Assembly (NCBI RefSeq): GCF_014205215.1
Contig: NZ_JACHNC010000001.1
Location: forward strand, 377,001-441,000
Direction of reading: 5' to 3'
Source: Actinoplanes lobatus
Lineage (GTDB): Bacteria > Actinomycetota > Actinomycetes > Mycobacteriales > Micromonosporaceae
Length of the DNA: 64,000 nucleotides
The notes under the pieces are model-generated. The model was not told the origin of the DNA. It saw nothing but the letters and a program-made list of their open reading frames with translations, and did not search any database. Position numbers and translations under genes: made by a program. This document shows positions 56,877 to 64,000 of the stretch, piece by piece (within the stretch, counting starts at the first letter, position 1; each line of letters starts with the position of its first letter).

Positions 56877-57985
56877 GACAGGGTCGCAATCGCCTGGCGG
56901 CCGCCCTCCAGGAACCCGGTCCACTCGCCGCTCTCCTCACGGCTGCGCGGCTCGATGACGCCGTGCCAGTACTTGTTGAGAATGGCCAGATCCTCCGGGC
57001 TGCGCCGGGCCAGCGAACCGACCAGCGAACCGGCCAGCGCCGCCGCGGTCAGCGCGCGGGCGCCGAAGAAGGTGCTGTGCAGGATGGCGTCCTCCAGGAC
57101 GCCGATCTGCTCGGCGGTGGAGAGCGCCGACTCCAGCCGCTCGTCGTCACCGGAGGCCGCGGCGGAGGCGGCGCGCAGGTCGGCGAAGCTCTGCAGCAGC
57201 ACGTCGAGCAGGGTGGGCGGGACCTCCAGCTCGATGTTGTGCCGGCGCAGCAGCTCCTCGGTCCGGAAGCGGACGATCTCCGCCTCGCTCTTCCGGTTCG
57301 TCACCACCGGGATGCGGACGAAGTTGAACCGCCGCTTGAGCGCCGACGACAGATCGTTGACGCCGCGGTCCCGGCTGTTCGCGGTGGCGATGACGCTGAA
57401 CCCGGGCTTGGCGAAGACGATGTTGTCGTCGTCCAGCTCGGGAATCGACACGTACTTCTCGGAGAGGATGGAGATCAGCGCGTCCTGGACGTCGCTGGTG
57501 GCCCGGGTCAGCTCCTCGAAGCGGCCGATCACGCCGCCCTCCATGGCCGTCATGATCGGCGACGGGATCATCGAGGCGCGGGACTGGCCCTTCGCGATGA
57601 CCATCGAGACGTTCCACGAATACTTGATGTGGTCCTCGGTGGTGCCCGCGGTGCCCTGCACGACCAGGGTGGAGTTGCGGCTGATGGCCGCGGCGAGCAG
57701 CTCGGCGAGCCAGCTCTTGCCGGTGCCCGGGTCGCCGATCAGCAGCAGCCCACGGTCCGAGGCGAGGGTGACGATCGAGCGTTCGACGAAGCTGCGGTCG
57801 CCGAACCACTTCGGTGCGATCTCCCGGTCCAGGCCGTCGGCCCGTTCCGAGCCGAGGATGAACAGTCGCACCATCTTCGGGCTGAGGCGCCACGAGAACG
57901 GTTTGGGACCGTCGTCGACGGACTCCAGCCAGTCCAGCTCCTCCGCGTACTTGACCTCGGCGGGGGCGCGCAGCATGTCAGACAT
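56873..57985 (-). CDS. MoxR-family AAA+ ATPase (operon 2)
   Basis: 370 residues. Walker A GDPGTGKS (84-91), core GRFEELTRATSDVQDALISI, sensor-1 region SVIATANSRDRGVNDLSSAL with the arginine finger. It resembles the ATPase at 3438 in most motifs (QGTAGTTEDHIKY versus QGTAGTPEEAIRY) but is diverged. It follows the VWA gene by 16 bp and overlaps DUF5682 (GTGA). Role: chaperone-type remodelling with the VWA partner. Confidence 0.92.
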   Translation of the reverse strand: MSDMLRAPAEVKYAEELDWLESVDDGPKPFSWRLSPKMVRLFILGSERADGLDREIAPKWFGDRSFVERSIVTLASDRGLLLIGDPGTGKSWLAELLAAAISRNSTLVVQGTAGTTEDHIKYSWNVSMVIAKGQSRASMIPSPIMTAMEGGVIGRFEELTRATSDVQDALISILSEKYVSIPELDDDNIVFAKPGFSVIATANSRDRGVNDLSSALKRRFNFVRIPVVTNRKSEAEIVRFRTEELLRRHNIELEVPPTLLDVLLQSFADLRAASAAASGDDERLESALSTAEQIGVLEDAILHSTFFGARALTAAALAGSLVGSLARRSPEDLAILNKYWHGVIEPRSREESGEWTGFLEGGRQAIATLS

Positions 57986-58001
57986 CGGGAAGTCCTTAAC
58001 T

Positions 58002-59312
58002 CTAGGAGGCGACGAAGTTCTTGAGCTCGGTGACGAGCTTGCGGATGTGACCGGAGATCACCGGTGTGCCCAGGTCCTTGAAGCGCTGCCGGAACCAGGG
58101 GTTGACGCTCTCGGTGCCGGAGCTGTTGACCGAGCCGACCGGGATGAACTTGACCCCGGATCGGTGCACCGCCTCGATCCCCTCGAACAGCGGCTGCGAC
58201 CGGTCGAACTCGTAGAAGTCGGAGATCCAGACCAGCGCGGTGTTCCGCGGATCGGCGATCTTGGGCCGGGCCAGGGCCATCGCGACCGGCCCGTCGTTGC
58301 CGCCCCCGAGGTTGGTGCGCAGCAGCACCTCGAACGGGTCGTGCACCCATGGGGTGAGGTCGAGCGCCCGGGTGTCGTAGGCGATGAGGTGCACGTCGAC
58401 CTTGGGCAGGCCCGCGAAGATCGAGGCGAGGATCGTGCAGTTGACCATCGAGTCGACCATCGACCCGGACTGGTCCACCACCACGATCAGGCGGGCCGGC
58501 TCGATCCGTTTCGCGGTCTGCCGGTAGTAGAGCCGGTCGACGTAGAGACGCTCGTCCTCCGGGCTCCAGTTCGGCAGGTTCTTCCAGATCGTGCGGTCCA
58601 GGTCGAGGTTGCGGTAGACCCGTTTCGGCGGGACCGAGCGGTCGATCCTGCCAACGCTGGCCTGGGCGACCTGGGTGCGCAGCACCGCGGCCACCTCGTC
58701 GACGAACCGGCGGATCAGCGCCTTGGCGTTGGCCAGGGCCATGCCGTCCAGATTGTCCTTGTCCCGCAGCAGCTGCTCGATCAGCGACATGCTCGGGGTG
58801 AGCTGCCGGGCCAGCCGGTTGTCTGCCAGCACCTCACGCAGCCGCATCCGGCTGACCAGATCGCCCTCGATGCCGGCCAGCGCCGCGCCGAGACCGGAGT
58901 CGTCGCCCGCGGACCGGCCCCGCAGCTGCCCGGGCTCGCAGCCCATCGCCCGCTCGAACCGCCCGGCGTCGGCCTGCCAGCGCTGCAACCGCTCGGCGGT
59001 CACGTTACCGGTGCCGGTCCCGAAGACGTTGAGCAGCAGTTTCGACACCAGGGCGGCGCGCCGGACCTCGCCGTCGCGGTCGTCGCCGGGATCGCTCATC
59101 AGCCCGTCGAACTCCGGCTCCAGCCCCGGGAACCGCTGGATCACGGTGTCCACCGAGACGGCCGGATCGAGCAGCGCGGCCGGCAGCCCCAGGTCACCGA
59201 CGATCGCCATGCTCGCCGACTCCAGAGCGGTCTGCTCCTCCGGGTCGAACAGGCGGGACAGCAGCCGCCAGTAGAGGATCTGACGACGGGTCTCCTCCGT
59301 GGGCGCGCTCAT
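58002..59312 (-). CDS. VWA-domain protein, MoxR partner (operon 2)
   Basis: 436 residues. An N-terminal helical region of about 270 residues precedes a VWA domain with intact MIDAS VVDQSGSM (D280, S282, S284) and the distal LGGGNDGP motif. It corresponds to the operon-1 VWA protein by position and architecture. The ATG overlaps an upstream stop left over from a gene disrupted by the IscB element (see 59309-59368). It ends 16 bp before the MoxR gene. Confidence 0.9.
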   Translation of the reverse strand: MSAPTEETRRQILYWRLLSRLFDPEEQTALESASMAIVGDLGLPAALLDPAVSVDTVIQRFPGLEPEFDGLMSDPGDDRDGEVRRAALVSKLLLNVFGTGTGNVTAERLQRWQADAGRFERAMGCEPGQLRGRSAGDDSGLGAALAGIEGDLVSRMRLREVLADNRLARQLTPSMSLIEQLLRDKDNLDGMALANAKALIRRFVDEVAAVLRTQVAQASVGRIDRSVPPKRVYRNLDLDRTIWKNLPNWSPEDERLYVDRLYYRQTAKRIEPARLIVVVDQSGSMVDSMVNCTILASIFAGLPKVDVHLIAYDTRALDLTPWVHDPFEVLLRTNLGGGNDGPVAMALARPKIADPRNTALVWISDFYEFDRSQPLFEGIEAVHRSGVKFIPVGSVNSSGTESVNPWFRQRFKDLGTPVISGHIRKLVTELKNFVAS

Positions 59313-59368
59313 TGCGTGGCGGCGAGGAAACCCAGCCGTTCAAGGCCAGGACGAGAGTGTCGGGTCAG
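59309..59368 (-). pseudogene. Orphan 3' end of a gene cut by the IscB insertion
   Basis: A reading frame of about 19 codons (ending GLERLGFLAATQ) lies directly before the VWA gene and its TGA overlaps that ATG as ATGA, the coupling style of this operon. It has no start and is cut off by the IscB element; its first codons may belong to the element. It may be the tail of the 461-residue protein or of a lost gene. The reading is inference. Confidence 0.45.
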
Positions 59369-60753
59369 ACGCATGATGTCTCCAATAGGGTGGTGTAGGC
59401 CCAGCCGTCGCCGCGTTGCAGAAGCCGGCAATGCCGATGGTGGATGCCTTGGACCAGGCCGTAGCGGGTACGGATGTTGAAGCTGCCAGTGGTGCGGACC
59501 GCGACCCGGCCGAGGTGGGTGCCCCTTTTCAGGCCGGTGGATACGACGGCGCGGACCAGGTCACCGGTCGCGTACCCGTGAACGTGTTTGGTGCGGGGCA
59601 GGCGTAGGCGGGGGAAGCCGTAGCGGTCGGTGCGGGTACGGCTGTACGCGCCGCGGCCGGTTGCGGCCGCCGCGAGGATGCGGTGTGGCCAGCCGGTGAC
59701 GGTGCCGAGCCGTCCGACGTGCAGCGCGTCGATGGTGTGCGATTTCGGCGCGGCGGTGCGGTGCCGGTTCCATTTCGTGCGCCCGCCGGAACCGACGTGT
59801 ACGGGCAGCCCGGTACCGGTGAGAGCCCGCCACAATGCCCACCGGGTCGTGGAGACCGCCGCCGCGTTGTGCAGCGGCCGTTTCGCGTCGGCGAGGACCG
59901 TGGCGAGGACCTTCGGGCGCTCGGCCAGGAACACTTCGATCGGCTGGTTGCCTTTTATCTGGTTGCAGGCGATGCAGGCGAGGGTGAGGTTGGAGATCCG
60001 GTCGGAGCCGCCCCGCGAGCGAGGGTGGATGTGGTCGATGTTGAGCGGCACCCCCGACGCCGAACAGTACGCACACCGGTGCCGCCACTTGCCGAGGAGG
60101 TATTCACGGGTTTCGTAACCGTGCAGGGTGCCGTGCTGGTAGCCGATCCCGGACACATCAGGGTTTTGCAGCAGGTGGGCGTCGAACGCGACCCGTTCCA
60201 CATGTACCGCGGTGATCGGAGCCCACCGGCGCAGCCGGCCAATCATCGACATGGTGCCGTCCACCCGATGCTGTAGCGACGGCCCCAGCCAACCTGCCGG
60301 GCGGGTGCGGTTGTCGAAACGCGGCTTGCGGTAGCGCAGATTCTTCGACCGCCGCCGCCGTCGATATCCGGCGCGGGCGGCCAGCCTGTCCCGGATGACA
60401 CCGCCGCGGTGCATGATCTCCACCGCGAACATCCCTCTCCGGGCCGGACCTTCCGTATCCGCACGTGTGGATTGGGTGACAGTCTCGGCTTCCGTCGCCT
60501 CACGATCGCTTGCACCGGGGCCCTGTTCGCTGCCGGGTGTGGTCGTGAACACGGCGATGCCGGTCTTGCAGGAGCCGGGATCGATTCCCACTTCGACGCC
60601 GTCGATCGTCGAGTCGGTGGCGGTGCGATCTTTGAGCCGGATGACGAACGGGGTATGGCGGTGCACCACCGCCCGCCCTTTCCGGAGCAGCTCCCGCGCC
60701 CGAGCCGGGTGAGTGGGCTGCAATGGCCGGCCGGACCGGTCGAGGACGAACAC
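59365..60753 (-). CDS. iscB: IscB RNA-guided nuclease
   Basis: 462 residues if started at the GTG at 60753, where the PLMP-type N-terminus begins (VFVLDRSGRPLQPTHPARAR); the frame runs on to 61008 but that part overlaps the guide RNA. Domains: RuvC-I with D58 in GIDPGSCKTG, an Arg-rich bridge helix (RRRRRSKNLRYRKPRFDNR), RuvC-II with E186 in HVERVAFD, an HNH domain with CAYC, H241 in NIDHIHPRSRGG and CIAC (C227, C230, C260, C263), and RuvC-III with D342 in KSHTIDALHVG. All catalytic residues are present. IscB, the ancestor of Cas9, cuts DNA directed by an omega-RNA encoded just upstream. Confidence 0.9.
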   Translation of the reverse strand: MFVLDRSGRPLQPTHPARARELLRKGRAVVHRHTPFVIRLKDRTATDSTIDGVEVGIDPGSCKTGIAVFTTTPGSEQGPGASDREATEAETVTQSTRADTEGPARRGMFAVEIMHRGGVIRDRLAARAGYRRRRRSKNLRYRKPRFDNRTRPAGWLGPSLQHRVDGTMSMIGRLRRWAPITAVHVERVAFDAHLLQNPDVSGIGYQHGTLHGYETREYLLGKWRHRCAYCSASGVPLNIDHIHPRSRGGSDRISNLTLACIACNQIKGNQPIEVFLAERPKVLATVLADAKRPLHNAAAVSTTRWALWRALTGTGLPVHVGSGGRTKWNRHRTAAPKSHTIDALHVGRLGTVTGWPHRILAAAATGRGAYSRTRTDRYGFPRLRLPRTKHVHGYATGDLVRAVVSTGLKRGTHLGRVAVRTTGSFNIRTRYGLVQGIHHRHCRLLQRGDGWAYTTLLETSCV

Positions 60754-61060
60754 AACTGGATGGCTGGTGCGGGTGTCACCACCCACGGCTCCCGGCACAG
60801 CGTCAGCCGTGCCAGGGTGACGCCGCTGTCCCGCTACCGGGACAACAGTCTCCCCTCGCCCATGTTGCACACCAGGTACCACCGTGCGGTGGTGTCCGTG
60901 CCCCGTTTCGTGCACTCTCGTCGGCTTGTCTGCTGACACGGATTCCAGAGCCTGGGGTTGAGGAAGCGCCCCAGGGTGGGTCTGCGATCTCGCATGCAAC
61001 GTAGTCACCCCCTTTCAGAAGGTGTCTTGGGCTGGTCAGCTGTCTCTCACGGAACCGGGC
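60754..61060 (-). ncRNA. Candidate omega-RNA (HEARO) of IscB
   Basis: Omega-RNA lies directly 5' of iscB. This stretch has several stable hairpins: GGCAC/GTGCC (60794-60813), TGTCCCG/CGGGACA (60827-60844), ACCACCG/CGGTGGT (60878-60893) and CCTGGGG/CCCCAGG (60951-60975). The 85-codon extension of the iscB frame across it has odd low-complexity composition, fitting RNA rather than protein. The guide would be the 5'-most bases, set by the flanking DNA. The exact ends are not known. Confidence 0.6.
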
Positions 61061-61085
61061 CCGTCCTCGCAGACAAGCCCGGCCG

Positions 61086-62471
61086 TCAGAGCCGAGACGC
61101 TGACTTGCGCAGCAGCCTTCCCGCGCGCTCGCGCAGCACGTCGACCGCGGTGCCGGCGGCCGCCTCGGCCTTCGCCGCCCTGGCGTCGGTGGGGCCGAGC
61201 GCCCAGTCGGCGGTGTGCGCGGTGACCGGCTTCTTCCGGACCACCGCCTGGACCGCGAGTGGTTGCACCGCCCAGCGGCCGGCATCCCACCGGAGCAGGC
61301 CGAGGCAGGCGGTCGAGGCGGCGACCAGCGCCGGGGTCAGCGGACCGGCTTCGGGCAGCCGGTCCACATCGACGGCGAGGGTGACGCCACCGGCCAGCTC
61401 GAACGACTCCGCCCCGGCCGTATAGCCCTCCAGCAGCACCGGCTCGGCGATGACGGCCGGATGACGGTCCAGCGGGGGCACCGGCGCGGCGGTCGCCCCG
61501 CCCAGGCGGACCCGGGCCGTCGCGAACGGGTCGGCCGGCTCGCCCAGGACGGCCCGTGACTCGTCCCAGAGCAGATCGCCGGACGGGGTGAGCGGCATGC
61601 CGGCGATCTCGACCACGCGGTGCCCGGCCAGGGCGGCCCGGAACACCGGGAACGCGGTGAGCATCCGCCACGCGGACGGGCCGCTGATCGTGTCGACCTT
61701 GGCGGCCGCCACGCTCGCCCGGACCAGCCGCACCTGCCCGCCCGGTGTCTCCAGCAGGCCGTGCGCCTGGGCGCGGAACACCGTGGGGTGCTCGTGCAGG
61801 TCGGCGCCGAGCAGCAGGAACCGGCCGTCCGCCGGGGTGGCCGGCGGTTCGGGAAAACCGTCCTGGGACAGGAGCACGGACCTGGTCCACAGATCCGCCC
61901 AGCGGCGCACCGGGACCCGGTCGAGGGTGGCGACCGGGGCGGCGCCGCGCAGCTCGGCGGCGAAACCGTCGAGCAGGACGGCGAGCCGCCGGGTGGCCGG
62001 GGCGGCGAGCAGCGCCTGCACGGTCTGGGCGGCGCCGCCGGCCAGCTCGTGGTCGACCCCGCGCCAGCCGGCGATGGCCAGCTCGCGAAGCCAGGACCGG
62101 CCGCCGGCGAGCAGGCCACCGGACGGAGACGAGCCGCCGGGGACGGCCCACCGCTCACGGGACCGGCCGAGCGCCTCGTCGAGACCGGCGGCCAGCGCGT
62201 CGTGCGCGGCACCGAGCAGGGCGGCGCGGCCCCCGGCCAGCGCGGCCAGATGCTCGTCGGTGACCGCACCAGCGATGATCTTGCCGACCGAGTCGGCGAC
62301 CCGGTCGGCGAGCGGCGAGCCGGCGAACGCGGCGGCGAAGGCCTCGCACGCGGCGGCCCGCTCCTCGTCGATCCGGGCGAGGCCGTGCACCAGGGCGTCG
62401 TCGAGGCCGTCGATCAGGGTGAGCGCCTCGGTGAGGCCGGCCGGGACCGCCCGCAGGGCGTCGGCGAGCAT
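61086..62471 (-). CDS. Uncharacterised operon-2 protein (461 residues)
   Basis: I recognise no domain. The ATG is at 62471, one base overlapping the stop of the upstream gene (TGATG). The protein is Ala/Leu-rich and helical at first (MLADALRAVPAGLTEALTLI), then more mixed, with GGSSPSGGLLAGGRSWLREL and WRMLTAFPVFRAALAGHRVV, and no membrane segments. It lies upstream of the VWA gene in operon 2, where DUF5691-type or similar accessory proteins occur in related operons. Its end (AGRLLRKSASRL) abuts the IscB element, so the natural C-terminus may have been replaced. Confidence 0.7.
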   Translation of the reverse strand: MLADALRAVPAGLTEALTLIDGLDDALVHGLARIDEERAAACEAFAAAFAGSPLADRVADSVGKIIAGAVTDEHLAALAGGRAALLGAAHDALAAGLDEALGRSRERWAVPGGSSPSGGLLAGGRSWLRELAIAGWRGVDHELAGGAAQTVQALLAAPATRRLAVLLDGFAAELRGAAPVATLDRVPVRRWADLWTRSVLLSQDGFPEPPATPADGRFLLLGADLHEHPTVFRAQAHGLLETPGGQVRLVRASVAAAKVDTISGPSAWRMLTAFPVFRAALAGHRVVEIAGMPLTPSGDLLWDESRAVLGEPADPFATARVRLGGATAAPVPPLDRHPAVIAEPVLLEGYTAGAESFELAGGVTLAVDVDRLPEAGPLTPALVAASTACLGLLRWDAGRWAVQPLAVQAVVRKKPVTAHTADWALGPTDARAAKAEAAAGTAVDVLRERAGRLLRKSASRL

Positions 62472-62971
62472 CAGCGCACCGCCCCGGCCGCCGGGAACCA
62501 CTGCAACTCGGGCAGCGGATCGGTGGTCGGGGGCACCTCCAGATACGCCAGGTGGCGCAGGAAACCGCTGAACACCTCGGCGGCGCGGTTGGGCGCGGTC
62601 GTCGTGTGCAGCCCGGCCCAGAGATCCTCGGTGTTCTCCGGCAGCGTCACCTTCAGATAGCGGGCGACGCGGGCCAGACCGTACTGTGCGACGGCGGCGT
62701 CGGCGAGGGCGCGCAGGTGGTTGCAGGCGCGCGACCCGCCGGGCAGGCCACCGCACGGCCGGTTGTTGTTGGTGTTGCAGCTCAGGCCGTGGTCGCCGGC
62801 GGTGATGGACGAGACGTAGACACGCTCCACATCCGACCCGCTGGAGACCACCCCCTGGAGCCGGCCGTCGGCCAGCTCCACGAACGGCACCTTGGCCAGC
62901 TTGCGCGGCCGGGCGGGCGCGATGACGGGCGCTGCGCTGCGCCGCTCATGGACGGCACCCCCGTTGGTCAC
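62471..62971 (-). CDS. SWIM-like zinc-binding protein (operon 2)
   Basis: 166 residues from the ATG at 62971. The likely metal site is C65, C73, C83 and H85 (SCNTNNNRPCGG and ACNHLRAL); the terminal CxH fits SWIM, but the first two cysteines are 8 apart, not CxC, so it is a SWIM-like variant. An N-terminal basic region (ARPRKLAKVPFVELADG) precedes it. It heads operon 2, as the SWIM protein heads operon 1. Its role may be substrate or nucleic-acid recognition. Confidence 0.65.
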   Translation of the reverse strand: MTNGGAVHERRSAAPVIAPARPRKLAKVPFVELADGRLQGVVSSGSDVERVYVSSITAGDHGLSCNTNNNRPCGGLPGGSRACNHLRALADAAVAQYGLARVARYLKVTLPENTEDLWAGLHTTTAPNRAAEVFSGFLRHLAYLEVPPTTDPLPELQWFPAAGAVR

Positions 62972-63019
62972 AACCAGACCTCCTCAGAAACAGGTGCCGA
63001 AGTTGTATCCCACGGGTAC

Positions 63020-63053
63020 GACAAAACCGGATCGCCTCAGCGAGGCGATCCGG
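63020..63053 (-). terminator. Terminator of the toxin/immunity genes
   Basis: A perfect 12-bp stem (CCGGATCGCCTC / GAGGCGATCCGG) with a 3-nt loop, followed in minus-strand direction by TTTTGT, lies 12 bp after the stop at 63066. Confidence 0.85.
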
Positions 63054-63065
63054 TCGGCGGGGTCG

Positions 63066-63380
63066 TCAGCCGAGGCGCCGGGCCATGTCGGCCAGCTCGC
63101 GGAGCCGGTCGAGCACCGCCGCCTTCCCCTCCCCGCCGGGCAGTTCCCGGTCGCCGGCCGGCACCAGCTGGTCGCGCAGCAGCTCGACGGCCTGGGCACG
63201 CGCATCCGCGGGCAGCTCGGCCAGCCACAGCGACCCGAGGTTCTCCCGGGAGATCTCCCGCAGGTAGGCGGCCGCCTCCGGGTCGGACAGCCGGTCGGCC
63301 AGGAAGTCGACGGTCCAGTAGAACAGGCCGCCGCCGGCGCTCCAGTCCAGATCCGGTCTCAGCACCAGTAGTCCCGCCAT
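63066..63380 (-). CDS. Putative immunity protein of the adjacent toxin
   Basis: 104 residues from the ATG at 63380, which overlaps the upstream stop as TGATG. The protein is acidic and Leu/Ala-rich (LVLRPDLDWSAGGGLFYWTV, AAYLREISRENLGSLWLAEL) with no leader. Small acidic cytoplasmic proteins just after a polymorphic toxin gene are usually immunity proteins; that is the inference here. No specific family was recognised. Confidence 0.55.
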   Translation of the reverse strand: MAGLLVLRPDLDWSAGGGLFYWTVDFLADRLSDPEAAAYLREISRENLGSLWLAELPADARAQAVELLRDQLVPAGDRELPGGEGKAAVLDRLRELADMARRLG

Positions 63381-64000
63381 CACTTCCCCACCACGAAGAC
63401 GCGCGGGCCCAGCCCTCGCTGCTCGATGAACCGCTCCACCATGGCCTTCTGTTCCGGCGTAAACCTTGACACATCGACCGGCACCAGGTCGGCTTTGTCC
63501 AGATGCCGTTCGATCTGGAACTGCAGTTGGGGCCACTGCCGCTCGAAGTAGCGGCTGTCGAAGTTGCCGACCGCGTCGTACGTCTTCCCGGTCTCGTCGA
63601 CCCAGTCGGCGGACGAGCCCTTCTCGGCCCGGGTGAGCCGGACCCCGGTCTCCTCCTCGATCCGCTGAGCGCTCTCCGACTCCTCCGGACGGTGCCTGCC
63701 GACGGCCGGATCGTCGCCGAGGTCGTGGATCCGCTTGTCGTCGCCGTTCTTCCCGGGCTGCGGCGGCGGGTCGGCGCCGCCGTCCGGCAGCCGGTTGAGT
63801 TTCCGCAGTTCCTCGATCAGGTCGTCGAGACGCCGCACCCTGGGCAGGAGGTTGCGCAGGCTGGCGATGAGGTCGTGCACCCAGCGGGCGATCCGCGCGG
63901 CCCAGGAGGCGACGAGCGTGCCGACCTGCTCGACCACCAGCGGGGTCGCCGCGCCGAAGGTGGCGGCCACCTCGGCGGCGTAGGCGACCAGCCGGGACAC
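63380..64000 (-). CDS. Polymorphic toxin C-terminal part (CdiA-like tRNase type), partial
   Basis: The gene extends past the window's right edge; 206 codons are seen, and the GTG at 64000 need not be the start. The visible N-terminal half has hydrophobic helices (SWAARIARWVHDLIASLRNL) typical of WXG/ESX-exported toxins, then a Pro/Gly/Asp-rich linker. The last 80 residues (KGSSADWVDETGKTYDAVGN, later VDVSRFTPEQKAMVERFI) resemble CdiA C-terminal tRNase-like domains with the YDAVG motif. The following gene is the likely immunity protein. Family assignment is tentative. Confidence 0.6.
   Translation of the reverse strand: MSRLVAYAAEVAATFGAATPLVVEQVGTLVASWAARIARWVHDLIASLRNLLPRVRRLDDLIEELRKLNRLPDGGADPPPQPGKNGDDKRIHDLGDDPAVGRHRPEESESAQRIEEETGVRLTRAEKGSSADWVDETGKTYDAVGNFDSRYFERQWPQLQFQIERHLDKADLVPVDVSRFTPEQKAMVERFIEQRGLGPRVFVVGK

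Larger units (their letters stand above)
59340..61060 (-). mobile_element. IscB insertion element (boundaries approximate)
   Basis: A segment holding iscB and its upstream RNA sits between two genes of operon 2. No TnpA transposase is present, and no clear terminal repeat or target duplication was found, as expected for IS200/IS605-related HEARO elements. Ends are placed just after the iscB stop and just before the first structured RNA region; both are approximate. Confidence 0.6.

Noticed and set aside
60754..61008. N-terminal 85 residues of the IscB frame as protein
   Set aside because: Composition is low-complexity, and the region is structured and placed where the omega-RNA is expected.

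Overview
The window is very GC-rich, uses GTG and TTG starts freely, packs genes into operons with 4-bp ATGA/GTGA overlaps, and carries actinomycete-type families (NrtR-type Nudix regulator, DUF5925/DUF1540 proteins, deazaflavin-dependent nitroreductase, paired FtsX-type permeases, CBM25 amylase, IscB). This suggests an actinomycete, most likely a Micromonosporaceae member such as Actinoplanes. That assignment is inference from gene style; no rRNA or tRNA gene was seen.

Layout. 1-500: end of an EamA permease. 586-7865: operon 1, a SWIM-finger protein, MoxR ATPase, DUF5682 protein and VWA protein. 8.4-12.1 kb: two paralogous membrane-anchored proteins flanking a secreted subtilase. 12.2-13.4 kb: a secreted IPT protein. 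13.6-16.5 kb: a dead NrtR copy, a DUF5925 AAA ATPase, a cysteine-rich DUF1540 protein and a vapBC toxin-antitoxin pair. 16.6-20.7 kb: an NrtR-led operon with a 26-codon linker ORF, a J-domain/pseudokinase protein, a VWA protein and a PurA-like enzyme. 20.7-25.5 kb: redox genes, an orphan CbiM-like protein and a sensor kinase. 25.6-33.7 kb: a galactoside-uptake operon (GH42, two ABC permeases, a binding protein, GH36) with a divergent LacI regulator and two matching palindromic operators. 33.7-40.7 kb: an esterase, a Ser/Thr kinase, a hybrid histidine kinase, an atypical PRPP synthetase and an ABC ATPase. 40.9-47.6 kb: an ABC ATPase with two large FtsX-type permeases. 47.7-50.9 kb: CorA, and an MFS pump with a divergent TetR regulator. 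51.1-54.1 kb: a secreted amylase. 54.1-63.0 kb: operon 2 on the minus strand, a second divergent MoxR/DUF5682/VWA set led by a SWIM-like protein and an unknown protein, with an IscB element inserted in it. 63.0-64.0 kb: a polymorphic-toxin end and its likely immunity gene.

How the genes work together. The two MoxR-VWA-DUF5682 operons look like chaperone-type machines: a MoxR AAA+ ATPase, a MIDAS-containing VWA adaptor, and a DUF5682 protein whose motifs recall the TraB/EreA hydrolase superfamily. The NrtR operon couples an apparently competent Nudix-regulator to a degenerate kinase, a VWA protein and a diverged adenylosuccinate-synthetase fold, and is the best candidate for an undescribed nucleotide-linked system. 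The sugar genes form a coherent uptake and hydrolysis route for galactosides, lacking only the ABC ATPase, which is commonly shared (MsiK-type) in actinomycetes.
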